A stretch of 64,000 bases of DNA from Edaphochlamys debaryana (Eukaryota > Chlorophyta > Chlorophyceae > Chlamydomonadales): the NCBI GenBank assembly GCA_016858145.1, contig JAEHOE010000001.1, positions 1,054,001 through 1,118,000 of the forward strand, read 5' to 3'. A program made the position numbers and the translations under genes. Shown here piece by piece: positions 1-12,100 of this stretch. The notes under the pieces are model-generated. The model worked only from the letters and a program-made list of their open reading frames with translations. It was not told where the DNA came from and did no database searches. How positions within the stretch are numbered: position 1 is the stretch's first letter; the number at the start of each line of letters is the position of its first letter.

Positions 1-2017
1 CCATGTTGCCACGCGTGCCACAGGGGCCACAAGTTTACCGGTACTACGTCATCCTCCCTGCGCCTCCCCGTGATGTGCAGAAAGGCCCCTGTGCCTGCGG
101 TTATAGCAGCGGAGGCGAGGGGCTGTGCGAGAGTGCCGCTGGAGGGGGAGCTGCAGTGAGGTTGAGAGAAACTCGTCTTGGTCTCGGACCACTTTGGTGG
201 GGGCAGGGCCTTGGCTCTCAACGGCTAAACTTTCGCCCGCAATATCTCGATATCCCGCCAACTCCCAGCCTTGGGATTACCGTACTGAGCTAAGGGATGA
301 AGCTGTGTACTTTGCACGCGCATTGCTGCTCGCTTGTTGGGCCTGGCATTACCTGCCTCACCCGCCCGCGCTTGCCTTCCCCCGTTGCCCCCCCCCCACC
401 GCCCCCATGACGTCACAGCTCATTCCTGTACATGCCTGGCCGGCCCCTCATAGCTGTATCCAGATACAGCTATGAGGCCCCGGCCGAACTATACCGGGCA
501 GCAGGGCCTCCTTGAACTCGAGGCGGCGGTGCACAGAGCTTTAGCCCTCAGCGCCTGCCTGGCCGGGGGCGCATCTCACAGGCCCGGCCGCCTGCATCTC
601 AAGGTGTTTGTTGACACCGCTTTTGAGGGCGCTGCCAAGGGGTTCCCGGTGGTGTGTGTTGTCGTGCGCACCTGCGTGCGCGGCCTGCCGCCTGCTGCAG
701 CGCAGCCTGTCCCCAGCGCATTGCGCAGCACAGCCTGACCGCGTCTGGCATGTGGAGACCACCGCTTCTCAATCGCGCCTCACCATGCCACCAGGCGCAA
801 GGTGGTGCCCACTTGTGCAGTCCTCCACAGGCCAGCTCCCCTAACCTCCAACGCCTGCCGGTCCCTTGCCCAGCTCCCCCCCTTGACCCCAGGTCCTGAG
901 CCCCGCCCCGCCTGCAGCTTGCAGCGTCCATGCGCCGCCACGCCTTCGACCCCTTGGGCTGCTCTGGTGTGTGCGGCCTCTGCAGGGTCAGCGTGGGCCA
1001 TGCGGGTGGAGGGCTGGAGAGGGCCGCAGGGCCTGCTCCCGGGCGGGACCCTGGCGCAACGGCACTGGGCGGCACTGGGCTGGCCCTAACCTGGGGCTGG
1101 GCTCCAGCGCCCAGAGGCCCCCAGACCCAAGACCCAGTGCAGGTCGGTGCGGAGGGCCTGGTACGGATACCGCGCCCGGCTGCTTGGCTGTCGATGGTGG
1201 TGGGTGCGGGGTGCTCTGTTGCGGTGCACCGGCGCCTCGCGCCTGATCGAAGCCCGCACGGTGGGTCCAAGGCACCCGTACACCTCCCAGCGAGGTCCGC
1301 CGCCTGGCCAGGTGCTGGCTCTTCGGCTTGGCTGTCTGTTTATGTCATGGTGCGGTGCCCGGGTTGCAGGCAGGCTGCTGGCATGTGGTCGCCTGCTGGG
1401 TGTACGGACGGCGTACCCGGCAGGGCAGTGACCCCTGCAGTGACCTGCCCCCGAAGAGACAGGGAAGAGCGACCACGCCATCGCCCGAGCAGTGATGTTG
1501 GTGCCCGGTGGCTGGGTTATGAGCGTTAGCGACGCAGAAAGTCGGCCCACGCGTGAGGGCATCTCGGGCGTATGGACGGGCGTGCCGTGCTGTGTCGGCC
1601 CCCTCCATGTGGAAACGCTACTGTCCATCCCTGAATTCCCAACGTCCGGTGTGTGTACAAAAGGTGAGTTGAGCGTGAGCGTGGAGCGCGTGGGACGTAG
1701 CTAGGTTAACAACGCGAGGTTAACAACGATGCTATCAGTTGCCGTTGGTGGCCGGGTAGCTGTCGCACACTATCGCTATGTGGCTGCGTATGAGTTACAA
1801 ACATCCTGATGTGCGTCTTGGCGTGGTGGGTTCGGCCGGGTTGCAGCGCCTGGGTGGTTGCGCGTCGTAGTTGCACGGCACGCTGCAACCCACCTTTTGG
1901 CCGACCGCTAGGTATGGCAGCCCGGCAGCCGCGTAACAACCATTGTCTTCACATTCCACTACAGTGCACCACTACTCGTAACAGCATACTCCCCCGCTAC
2001 GCTCGCGACCAGGCAAC
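1..2017. other. Intergenic, no gene recognised
   Basis: Open frames occur on both strands (the longest about 220 codons on the minus strand near 600-1270) but they overlap one another, read as Arg/Pro/Ala/Gly-rich GC-driven translation, and show no domain or splice-linked continuation. A short perfect palindrome lies at 446-477. The region could hold the distal part of a gene whose body is outside the window, but nothing supports that. Confidence 0.5.
446..477. repeat. Perfect 15-bp palindrome with 2-nt loop
   Basis: Positions 446-460 are the exact reverse complement of 463-477, separated by CA. The core reads TAGCTGTATC-CA-GATACAGCTA. It lies in sequence with no gene call, so a role as an operator-like site or transcript hairpin is open. 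Confidence 0.8.
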
Positions 2018-3549
2018 ATGCAGCACACCGCCGACGTCCTAGCCTTCCTTGGGGCCCACAATGACCAACGAGAACTGACGAGCTGCGTAGCTCGCTACAT
2101 TACTCCTGCGGGGCTAGCAGCGCTGGAGGCTGGCGCGTCGGGTGCGTCGTCGCGCATGTCAAAGTGGAGTTTGCTGGGAGGCGACTGAGACGCTCCAAAC
2201 TGCATGCCATCTGAGCATTTGTGGTGCATATGGCCTTGATTGTGCTACTCCGCTGGGGGACCCACTTCCTTTCTTGCCCATTTTGCTGGGATTGCAGCGC
2301 TCAACAACGCCGCGACAAACCACTCGAGCGTGACCTGCGACATGCTCCTCCTCGCACAGCTGTGCGCGCCTCAGGTGTGACAGCGGCGGCTCGTACGGTG
2401 CAGCCCCCTCGCCGCTCGCCATTGCCGGCCTCGCCAGACCCGCCCTGCCTGTCCTCGCAACCCCGCTGACCCGCGTTTCCCCCCTTGCCCCCCTTGGCCC
2501 ACAGCACCAAGTGCTCCACTCCACCTACCCCCACCCCAGCCCGCCCACCGACCTGGGCCGCCTCGCGCTGCAGCGCATCGCCCTGGCCCTGCTCGGCCCC
2601 GGCCCCGGCCACCTGGACGAGCGCTCCCTGCCCCTGGCCCTTGCGGCCACCACCACCGCCGCCGTGCTGGCCGGCCGGCAGCTGTGCCTAGAGGCACTGG
2701 CCGCTTCCGTGGACCTCTCCAACTGCTTCCACCTGCTCACCTTCGCCGAGGCCGTGGGCATTGCGCCCCTGCGCGACTGCGCCGCCGCCTGCTGCCTGGC
2801 CTGCATGCCGGGCGGCGGCGAGGGCGAGGCGGCGGGCTCGCCCGAGGCCGAGGCCGCCGCTGCCCGCACCGCGGCGGCCGCCTGCAACGGCTTCGCGGAG
2901 CTGTCCCCGGAGCTGCTCGAGCGGCTGCTGAGCTCGGATGACCTGCAGGTGGGTGGGGAGCCTGGGGCCAGCCTTGCAGGGACAGGGGCAGGGTGTGCGC
3001 GCACCGGAACTGGCCCCTCCCCGCTCCATGGGATTCAGCGTCCCATTGCTTACACCGGCGCTCCTGCCCACCCCGCTGCTGGCGCTGACCCCTTCCCCTC
3101 CCCGGACCAACCCTCACCCCCAGGTGCCCTCCGAGCTGGCCGTCTTCTGCGCGCTCTCCGCCTGGGTGGCCGCCGCGCCGCAGCAGCGCTCGGGGCTCTG
3201 CGCGGAGCTGGTGCGGCGCTGCGTGCGGCTGGGGGCCATGTCCCTGCCCGAGCTGGAGGCTTTGGACGGGCACGGCCAGGTGGTGGCCTCCCTGGAAGTG
3301 ACACGGGTGGTGGCGCAGGCCTACATCAGCAGCATTATGGGCATTAAGGTCGGGGGCAAGGGGCCGCGACCCAGCGTGGTCAAGGCCAAGGCGGCGGGGA
3401 GGAATGGCGAGGCGCAGCGGCGGGCGCAGGCGGAGCAGGTGGTGGAGATGGAGATGGACGAGGCCATGGAGGAGGAGGAGGAGGAGGAGCGGCCGGCGGC
3501 GCTGGGGCCTATTGCGGGGTTGCTGGCGGCGGCGGTGCGCGCGCACTAA
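2018..3549 (+). CDS. BACK-domain protein (BTB/Kelch-associated), 356 aa
   Basis: My model joins 2018-2141, 2298-2374, 2505-2948 and 3124-3549; all junctions are GT-AG and all phases close. Exons 3 and 4 are strongly supported. They carry a BACK-like helical domain: the NCFHLLTFAEAVG segment, then the ELSPELLERLLSSDDL helix pair, then PSELAVFCALSAWV after the last intron. BACK domains normally follow a BTB domain in Cullin-3 substrate adaptors. No clear BTB fold is visible in the 5' part, so it is either very divergent or absent. The C-terminus has a basic stretch followed by an acidic run of glutamates (near 3460-3490). Exons 1-2 are less certain, and an upstream start is possible. An adaptor role in ubiquitination is inferred from the family only. 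The gene converges on the LEA gene at 4188-5593. Confidence 0.75.
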
Positions 3550-3808
3550 GGGGGGGCTACCGGGGCGGTGCGGGACTGTGATGATCTGGGTTGGAGTGGT
3601 GTGACCTGCTTGGAGGGCTGGGATTTGACGTGACCGCTGCGGAGGCCGCTGAGATATGCGCGCGCTAACTACTGTATCCATAATTGTGTACTGGACCCAA
3701 TACCTTGTGAACTAGGGTATGCTGAGGGTATGCTTGTCCTTGAGATGGCGCGAGAGGGGAGTGACGACAATTCGACAAATACGGGCGAAGGAGGGTGTGC
3801 ATTGGGCG

Positions 3809-3813
3809 TTACA
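3809..3813 (-). terminator. Candidate TGTAA poly(A) signal of the LEA gene
   Basis: TTACA on the plus strand reads TGTAA on the minus strand, about 375 nt beyond the stop of the gene at 4188-5593. The motif is short, so chance occurrence is possible. Confidence 0.35.
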
Positions 3814-3845
3814 GGGTGCCCGGCCCAAAGGGCCACCGATGAAGC

Positions 3846-3850
3846 TGTAA
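3846..3850 (+). terminator. Candidate TGTAA poly(A) signal of the BACK gene
   Basis: TGTAA is the usual polyadenylation signal in chlorophyte algae. This one lies about 300 nt after the TAA stop at 3547-3549, a typical 3' UTR length. The assignment rests on position and motif only. Confidence 0.4.
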
Positions 3851-4187
3851 GCAGCCAGAGCCTGCTGTGTTCCCAAGTTCTCCTCTCGACTACTGGCAGT
3901 GTACGACATGTACTGCATGCGGCCGCAACTTGTCAACTAGCAACTCAGTGAGCTCCACTCCAGCCCATTGCTCTTCAGTCCTTCCTTCCGCAGCTTGCTT
4001 ACTTGGCCCTCACGACCACCCTTACCCTGTTGTGGACCACTCGTCTCAACCATACCCCAGGCTCTAGCATCACAGCACCACGCCTGAGGCTCGCCAAAGC
4101 AGTCTCAGCTTCCAACCCTGGGCTCGCTGCAGTCTGCCATGGGTTCACATCTTGCCGCTGTCGGTCCTGCGCCCAGCAGCGATTTTC

Positions 4188-5593
4188 TTACGACGACAGG
4201 TCACGACGGGCGGCGTCCTTGGTGTCCTCAGCGGCGCGGGAGGCGCTGTCGCCGGCGTCACGGGCGGCACGGCCCACCTCGTTGCTGGCATCGCTGAGGG
4301 GGTGGAAGGGGGAGAGGGAGAAAGTGTTGAGGTGGGAGGGTACAGGGCACAAGCGTGGGGACGGATGGGTCCTGCCCGCAGCTTACAGAAGACTGCATGA
4401 TGGGACTTAGACCACCTAGTCAGACAGGTCCTAGCGACAGTGTGCGCAGGCCTAAAGAATCAACAAGATCATTGGCACCCCACCGCCTCCACCCACCGGG
4501 TCAGGCGCTGGGCCCCCGTGACGCCGTCCGACACGGCGTCCGAGACCGTGTTGCTGGTGTCGCGGGCGACGTCGGCGATGTTGTCAATGGCGTCCTTGCC
4601 GCCGCGCTGGGGGGAGGGGTAGGCAGGCAGGGGTGAGAGGAAGGGGATTTCCAGTGAGGACTGAGCCCCAAGGGACGTGCTGCGCCCCTGACTGCCTGGC
4701 TGCCTGCCTGCACGTCCCGAATTCCTACACCCTATACCCAGCGGGTTGAGGACGGGCGCTGGGCCAATCGCAGCCGACGGAGCAACAGCAGCCCCGGCCC
4801 CACCTTGGTCTCCTTGTGGGCGCCCGTCACTGCGTCGGCGGCCTTGCTGGCGGTGCGGCTGACGGCGTCCACGGCGTCCTCGCCCACGCGCTTGGCGCCC
4901 TCGACGGCGTCCTGCGGATGAGGTGGGATGGGTGAGGAGGGAGGCGGAGGTGAATCTAGCGCGGCTGAAGCGGCGGGCTGCACGTAGGAGCTGCCCGCAC
5001 ACGGGGCCGCCCCTCTGCTCTAGTTGCTCTGCCCTCGGGCACACGAGAGGGCCCAGCTGCAGGGGCTGGACCCTGTGGGAAACTGAATGCCCCTCCCCCC
5101 TCCCTTCCCCGTGGACCCCCCACCTCGGTGGCCCGCTTGGCGCTCTTGGCGGCGTCCTCGGCGGTGCGCTCCAGGCCCTTGGCGGCGTCGTAGGTGGCGT
5201 CGGCGGCCTTGTTGACGAAGTTGTCCTAGGGGGGAGGGGGGGAGGGGGGAGAGGAGGAGGACCGCACGCAGTTGTGGAGCGGGCAGCGGCGGTGGTGCCG
5301 AGCGGGTGCGGCGGTCAACAGCTTGGTGTGCGCAAAGAGCGCGGGGAGCGGCGAGACGCGTGCGTGCTGGGGCCGGGTCGGTAGCTGGGGGTCCGGCGGG
5401 TCTGAGAAAACGGCGCCGGAGCGAGCCCCGCGACACCAACGCGACGGCCCCAGAGCCCCGCCCGCAGCGCCCAGGGCCTCACCTCAGTGGCGCGGGGAGC
5501 CATGCCGCGGCGGCGGGGCGCCAGGCGGCGGGGCGCAGCCGAGCGGGCGGGGGCCGCGGCGCGGAGAGCGGAGCGGGGGGCGAGCAGGGCCAT
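4188..5593 (-). CDS. Plastid-type LEA group 3-like protein (hiC6-like), 178 aa
   Basis: Five exons on the minus strand: 5593-5483, 5225-5124, 4911-4804, 4606-4497 and 4293-4188, all GT-AG, summing to 178 codons plus TAA. The first exon encodes MALLAPRSALRAAA, rich in Arg/Ala/Pro with no acidic residue until its last codon, which looks like a chloroplast transit peptide. The remaining exons encode degenerate Ala/Asp/Lys-rich 11-residue amphipathic repeats such as TAEDAAKSAKR and RVGEDAVDAVSRT. Group 3 LEA proteins protect enzymes and membranes during freezing or drying. The hardening-induced hiC6 proteins of Chlorella are, as I recall, close in size and layout. Function in cold or desiccation tolerance is inferred. 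A second LEA-like gene follows on the same strand. Confidence 0.85.
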
Positions 5594-6244
5594 CGCGGAG
5601 GGCTGGTGGGAGCGTGAAGGGTCTGGAACTGAAGGCAGGAGGGAATGACGTTGCTTGCTGTGCTTGCGGGTATGCTTGCGGAGCGGGCGACGCGGGGCTT
5701 AAATCGCGAGCCACGGCGGATCTGCAAGCCGACGGGTGACGCCACCGACCCTCGGCGACTCGGCCTCGCCGCTGCGCTTTTGCGCGCGTCGCAGGCGCAC
5801 CAGATTGGGCCCAACGAGGAAGCAGCACGGTTACAGCGGCGCTCTTGGGTCCGCGCCTGCCCCCGCGCGCTGCAAGCCGGCGCAAGCGGGGCTGCAGAGG
5901 CCACCTGCCCACAGCTCCCGCCCACCGTGCCGGCCCTACTCCGCAACCCGGCTCAACAGCTCCCCAGCCCTTCAACAGCCCCTGCCGCGCCTGTGCAACC
6001 TCCCTGTAAATGCTCAGCCCGCAAGTCAGCTGTCAGCTCGGGCTCAGCCCCTCCCGCACGGCCCTCTCCTACCGGTGATCTCTTCCCGGCTCAACAGTTC
6101 CCCCAGCCCTTTGCCCGCCCTGCAGCCTTTCTAGTATGCCAAGTCCCTCCCAACCCAAGTAGCCTACCCCTCGCCGCAACCAAAGCTACCTCTCTACACC
6201 CCCCAAGCCTCCGCCCTAACCATCACTCGCGCGTGTCTCCTACC
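5594..6244. other. Intergenic between two tandem LEA-like genes
   Basis: These 651 bp contain the promoter of the small LEA gene and the 3' end region of the large one. A TTACA (minus-strand TGTAA) near 5829-5833 could be the poly(A) signal of the upstream gene. A short direct repeat built on CCCGGCTCAACAG occurs near 5947 and 6088. No cold- or drought-response element is claimed. Confidence 0.4.
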
Positions 6245-8545
6245 TTAGCCCCGGTGCTGCCCCTGCCCCGCCTCGTCCCGGCCCTTGCCCTCCCCCGACC
6301 CGTGCTCCCGCGCAAGCACATCCGCCGCCGCCGCCAGCTGTGCTTCCGCCGCCTGCTCCGCCACCACCGCCTTCTCCCTGACGCGCTCCGCCGCGGCGGC
6401 GACGCTGTCCCTGGCAGCCTCCGCCACCGCGCCAACGGCCTCGACGGCCTTGCCGCCGGCGGCGATGCCGACGTAGGCCGACTTGGCGGCGGCGGTGGCG
6501 GCACCGTCGAGCGCCGCCTCCGTCAGCTCCGTGACGGCCTGCGGCGTCCCCGACACCGCCTCCGCCACCGTGCGCGGTCCCGCCGCCACGGCCTCCGCCG
6601 CCGCCTCGCTGCCGCGCGCGATGCTGTCGGCGACGTCGGCCACCGCCGCCGCCGCCGCCACCTGGGCGTGAACGGCCGCCTCCGTCGCGGCTTCTGCGTT
6701 CAAATCCGCCGACTCCGCCGCCCTGTACACCAGGTAGGCGCCGCCGGCAGCCTTCCTGGCGGCGGAGACCTTGCGGCCGACAACCCTGGCGGCGCCGCTG
6801 GCTCGCTCCGCCACACGCCTGGCAGCGCCGCCGACGACGCCGGTGACGGAGCCGGCGGCGCCAATCATGCCCGCCTCCGCCGCCTCCAGCACGCCGGCGG
6901 CACGGATCACGGTCCGCTCCGCCACACTGAGATCGGTCTTGCCCTTACGCACGGGGGCTCGGCTGAAGGGGGCCACCTCGACCCGCGCCGCCACGTCCGG
7001 GTGGGTGGCGGCGTCAGCGCTGCCGCCGCCCTCCAGCGCCGTCGCCACGCTGCGCGCCTCCGCCGCCGCCCGCTCCGCCACGTCGGCGGCGGCGCCCGTG
7101 ACGCGGTGCGTGGCGGCGCTGGCGGCGCCGCCGAGCGCCGCCAGGGACTCGGCGGCCCTGCTGGTGAGGATGGTGCCCAGGGCCGGCACCGCGCCCACCC
7201 AGTCGGCCGCCTCCTCAAAGATGTCATCCAGCTCCGCACCAGCCTCTCTGCCGCCGGCGGCCATGCCCGTCCCCAATCCCATTCCGGAACCGGTTCCGGA
7301 ATCGCCGGAGCCCGTGCCGCCGCCGCGGGGCGGGTCGGTGCGATCATTGCGGCCGGCGACGAAGGTGCTGCTGTTGTGCGTGAGGCTGCCGGGGGGCGTG
7401 GCGGCCTCCACGGCCCGGTCGCTCCAGTCGTCCCCGGCTCCGCTGCTGCCGCCGATGTCCTGGGCTGAGATGGCAGCGACGGAGCAGGGGATGGGCTCGG
7501 GACCGGCCTGGGGGTGGGTGAGAAGGGGGGGGAAGGGAGGAGGGGACAGGGGACAGGTGTTGGAGCAAGGTAAGGGACTGGGCAGGGCTCGGAAACGCGG
7601 GCTGGCGGGCAGGGTATGCACCGGGAGCCGGGGCCATGCGGACGGCAGCGCGGCGGGTCTTGGGCCCGCAGCCTCGACCATACCGCAAGCTGGGTGCCTG
7701 CTACCATATGCAGGGCCTTAGTTATCCCAGCCCCCAGCCCCATCCCCACCCATCCTTACCCTCACGCGGGGCTCGGGCGCAGACCATTCGGCGGCCGGGG
7801 GCGGGGGGTTGAGGGCGATCGGGGGCCGGGGCCAGTCCTCGCCACAGGGCTCGGCCTGCAAGCATCCGTCACACGGGGTCAAGGACCGATCAGTAGCATG
7901 GAGGGCACTGTGCAGTATGCCCAGGCCAGTCAGGCACCGCGGAGGCCCCTCTACTGACCCTGACAGATCCCCAGGCCCGCGCTTCAATTCCATCAACACA
8001 GCACAGCACACCAACATGGCCATATCCCCTCACCGAGTTGTGTGGTTCGTAGCCGCCAAAGCCTGCAGCCAGGGGGGTGGGGCATGAAGGTGTAGGTAAG
8101 CACCTGAACGCCCCAGCCTGCACAGGCGACCCGCTGTAACGGTTGTGCAGTACCCGCTTCCCCCTATGCCCCGCCAACCCTACCGCACTCGCACCCCACA
8201 CTGCCAGCACCCCCAGCCCCCGCCCGCACCTTCCGGCCCGTCCAGCTCGTTCCCCCGTGGCAGCAAGTCATAAAGCGGCGACTGCCCTTCGGTCTGCAGC
8301 CAGTTGCGCAGGCTGCCGCCAGAGCCCGACTCGCCTCTTTCCGCCGCGTCACCGCCCGACCCGGGGCCCCCCGGGCCGGCGGCGGCTGCCGCCAGCAAGC
8401 AGCCGCCCCCGCTGCGGGGCGAGCGCCGAAGGTGGTGAGGGGCCGCGAGGGGCCGGGCGCGCAGGCAGCGGGCGCCGGGGCCCGCGGCGGCGAGCGAGGG
8501 CCCGCAGCGGCGCGGCTCGCAGGCGTTGTGCGTGAGGAGCATCAT
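6245..8545 (-). CDS. Large Ala-rich LEA-like protein with putative plastid leader
   Basis: The main exon, 7507-6245, encodes about 420 residues dominated by alanine with regularly spaced Glu, Asp, Arg and Lys, for example VAEAARDSVAAAAERVREKAV. This resembles LEA/apolipophorin-like amphipathic helix repeats. A second exon at 7855-7760 (32 codons, phase 0 at both ends) joins it with good GT-AG sites. The probable first exon begins at the ATG-ATG at 8540-8545 and encodes an Arg/Ala/Leu-rich leader consistent with plastid targeting. Its donor is unresolved: the strongest GT near 8229 is in phase 1 while exon 2 needs phase 0, so either a weaker donor near 8190 is used or a small exon is missed. 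The gene lies in tandem with the hiC6-like gene, suggesting a small stress-protein cluster. The long open frame on the opposite strand is a GC shadow. Confidence 0.65.
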
Positions 8546-9197
8546 GAGAAGCGTTCGTCAGGGTGCGATGAAGTTTGCAATCGTGTGCTGAAGAGCTTGT
8601 GGAGTTGAGCTTGGGGAAACAACGACACGCAAGAAGTCGCGCTGAGCGGGCTTGGTCGGTGTCGGAGGCCGCGTCATCAGAGCCCCTTACACGGGGCCTG
8701 CACCCGGCTCGCCCAGTGCCCACACTGGTGTCCCTTTCCTCCCAGTATGACCCTTCACCCGCTGTTGGTGCAGGCCACAAGGGAAGACCCGGTCACGAAG
8801 GCCCGACCCGACCCACATGGGCAATGGGGACCTCGCCCCGACCCACATCGGCACGTCGGCCCCAGGCCCCGCCTCCCTGCCTCGACCCGCCCTGGGCCCC
8901 CTGCTCCACGCGTCATGTACCGGCACCTCTCCGTCCCCGCTGCCTGCTCCACCCGTGCCTATCCCCGAATGAAATACCGGTAGCCCGAGCCGGCCTGGCC
9001 ACGCCTAGCGCAGCTCTCATCAACGCACTCGCGGCGTCATCCTGCCTTTGCTTGATCTACCCACCCAGATTGAGAGGGGCCCTTCCCTCCTTCCCCTCTC
9101 CAGTCCGTACGTGACCTTACCCCCGTCGGCCCCCTCCCAAGCGCAACTCCGCTCAGGACTGCTCCAGTCCCTCAAGTCCCCCTCCGTACAACCCGCC
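8546..9197. other. Intergenic region
   Basis: About 650 bp between the large LEA gene's 5' end and the SDR gene's 3' end. It contains two nearby copies of the CCGACCCACAT word (near 8808 and 8837) that recurs in introns elsewhere in the window, and a TACCGGTA palindrome near 8965. No gene is seen. Confidence 0.45.
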
Positions 9198-12100
9198 TCA
9201 GTAGAAGCCCATGACTGAGTAGCCTCCGTCGATGCGGAGCACCTGCCCCGTCACGTAGGCGGCGGCGGGGCTGCACAGGTACGCCACAGCGCCTGTGGGT
9301 TGGGGGTTGGGGCTCGGGGGTTTGGGGAGGATAGGCATAGGGTAGGGATGTAGAGGCGCGGTGAGGGGCGCGGCGGAGCTCGCCATGGGGCCGCAGGTGG
9401 GGTCGGGCCCAGGGCAGACATGGCCAGCCAGGTCAGGCCCTCCACTTCCCGTGCGCCTCTCCCCCCCCTACCATGACAACGAGACACGGGTGTTGCACGT
9501 CCCCGCGCGGCCCCCCTCCATGTCCCCCACCTGCCACCTCCTCCGGCTCCCCGATGCGCTTCATGGGGGTGCGGGAGAGCACCTCCGCCTTGAACGACTC
9601 GTCCTGGGGTGGGGTCGGGGGTCGGGTTACGTTTTTGTGCAGGAGGCAGGTGAGGCGGCCGGGCGGAGGGCAGGGGAAGGAGAAGGACACGTGACACGTG
9701 CGCCCGAGTCGGGAACCGAAATGGACAAGGAGCCCATCTCTTCAAGTTACTGCCTCAAAGCCCTCATGCCCGCGCCCCCATCGCTTCCTCCAGACCCACC
9801 CCCGCCCCCAGCCCCTCTCCCCTTCCGGCGGCTGTAGAGCCCCGAGCACGACAGCCCCGCGGTTTGTCCACCAACGCACACCTTTCCACCCCTCGCTCGC
9901 ACCCTTCCCCAAGATGCCCCCCCTTTCCCTCTCCCCTCCCCCCCCGTCCTCACCTTGAGCACCTGCAGCGCCAGGTCCGTGGCGGTGTACCAGGGGGCCA
10001 CCGTGTTGACGCGGATGCCGGCGCCCGCCCACTCGCACGCCAGGTTCTTAGTCAGCTGGTTGATGGCCGCCTTAGTCATGGCGTACAGCGTGCCGGAGCT
10101 GGGGAGGAGGGGGGCGAGGGGCATGGTTTGAGGGAAAGGATGGAGGAGCCTGGCCCCATGTCCCACTTCCCACCCTCCTCTCCTTTCCTGCGCCCTTTCC
10201 CCACTCCCTTATTGCGCACCCATTACCTCGCCCTTCCCAGCGCATCCCCCCTCCCCCCCCCCACCGCATGGCCGTGGGCCCCCCCGCCACGGAGGAGTTG
10301 AACACGATGCAGCCGTCACCGCTGGCCTTGAGCAGCGGCTGGAGCACCTGGGGGGTTCCGGATGCGAGGTTGGCGGGTCAGGTGGGCCACTGGCGGACGG
10401 CCCCTGCTGATTGGCTCCGTATAAGCGCCCGACCCACATCACAGAATGGGGGAGCGGAGCAGGTTGGCGGTGTCAAACGGGCCCTGCAGCCCGCCCAAAG
10501 GAGCCCCTCACACCCCGCGACCCACATCCCAGCGGTCGCACCCGCCGCAGGCCACCTGGCGTCTCGCTGAACGCGTTGGGCCCACTGCAGTCATCCGTCG
10601 CTGACGGCAGCGCGGCCACTGCAAGGCGGCTGTGGCGTCCAGTCGGTGGCCCACACCCCTTCTAACCCAAACTGTGTCCCCTGTCCACCTGTCCAGCGCG
10701 CCCCCCCCCACCGCTTGCGCTCCCCTCCCCCCGGCCCATGCACCGGACCTGGCAGAGGTGGTATGCGGACTCGAGGTTGGTCCGCATGACGAAAGAGTAC
10801 TCCTGTGGGGCAAGGAGGCGGCAAGGAGAGAGGGTTCGCACGTAAGCAAACCCCTACTTGGGTCCCCTCCCCCGGCCACAGCCTGCTTCCCGCAGCCGTG
10901 CGGCCCGTATCTTGAAGCCCATGCCGGCCCAGCCTGGAAAGCTTAAAGGTCACTGGCTGACAGACCCTAGGGCAGCATTCAACAACCCTCAGTCGGCTGG
11001 CTAGATGCCAACAAAGCTGCATGATACCACTTCTCAAGCCCCGCCGGCAGCAGCCCTGCGCCAAAGCCCTGCGCTACTGCCTCGCCCCCCACCGGCCCCT
11101 CCGCCCAGGCCCCACCTCCTCCGTGTACTCCACCGTGGGTTTGCGCACGTTGGTGCCCACGTTGTTCACTGGCCGCGGCGGGAGGCGGGGTAGGTGCAGG
11201 GGCGCGGCACAGTAAGGACGCAGCAGGCTCAGCCCCGCCTACACGGGCCTCCCCGGCTCGCCACGCTGTGGCCCCGGCCACATCGAGGGCCTACGTGGGC
11301 CTCCGCGAGGCCCTCGCAGCACGCCCCCCTCCTGCACCCCTCCTGCACCCCTCCTGCCCCCGTGTTCCTAGCCCCCCAGGGCCCCACCCAGGATGTGCAG
11401 CCGCCCTCCGAACGCCCCCGACACGCGCTCCGCCAGCTCCGTGCGCTGGGCCCGGTCCGACACGTCGCACGTGCTGCCCTGGGGAGGGACAGGGGTGGTG
11501 GCAGCGGGGGAGCCGTCAAGTACCGGTATCTATTCTCCCTGGAAGATGTCAGGGGTTGCACGGGGGGCCGCCTGACCCGATGAGGGGCGACTGTGCTGGA
11601 GTGGAGTCGAGCCCAGGAGCCTCAAGTCTCACCCGGCCGCTTTGCGCACTGCTGCATGACCACCGGACCGCGGGCCACCGGCCGGTTCCACGGGCCCCCC
11701 GTGTCCCCACCCATGGCTTGGTCCCCTGCGGCGCTCGTGCTTAGCCTGCCCCTCACACACGCCTCCGCCCCGCCGCGCTACCTGCACGTCCAGCCCCGCC
11801 GCCTGCCACTCGCCCAGCCGAGCGGCAAGGTCCTCGGCGTTGCGGCCGCACACGTACACCTGGCATCGGTGGATAGGGTCCAAAAAGGGGGAGTGACACG
11901 AGGACTGGTGGCCACAAGCCTGACTGAGCGGCTTGGGGTGGCAGGTGGCTATGGCGGAGGGGGGCATGAGGGGCTTGCCAAGCGCACCGAGCCATCTCCC
12001 CGCCCCCACACACGACCACAAAGCTTCTGGCCCCCACCCCTCCACTCAATTCCCCCTTGCCGAGCAAGAGGGGCTTGCGGACAAGCTTGGCTCCTGCCCC

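Larger units (their letters stand above)
3550..4187. other. Convergent intergenic region between BACK gene and LEA gene
   Basis: This 638-bp stretch should hold the 3' UTRs of two convergent genes. It contains a TGTAA green-algal poly(A) motif on each strand, placed so that the two predicted transcripts would overlap by a few tens of bases. No other feature is seen. Confidence 0.5.

Noticed and set aside
599..1270. 223-codon minus-strand frame
   Set aside because: No domain, no splice partners, and it overlaps equally long frames on the other strand; typical of GC-rich non-coding DNA.
5645..7468. 607-codon open frame on the plus strand
   Set aside because: It is antisense to the LEA-like gene; the minus strand has coherent Ala/Glu/Arg helical composition and splice sites, while this frame is an Arg/Gly/Pro-rich GC shadow.
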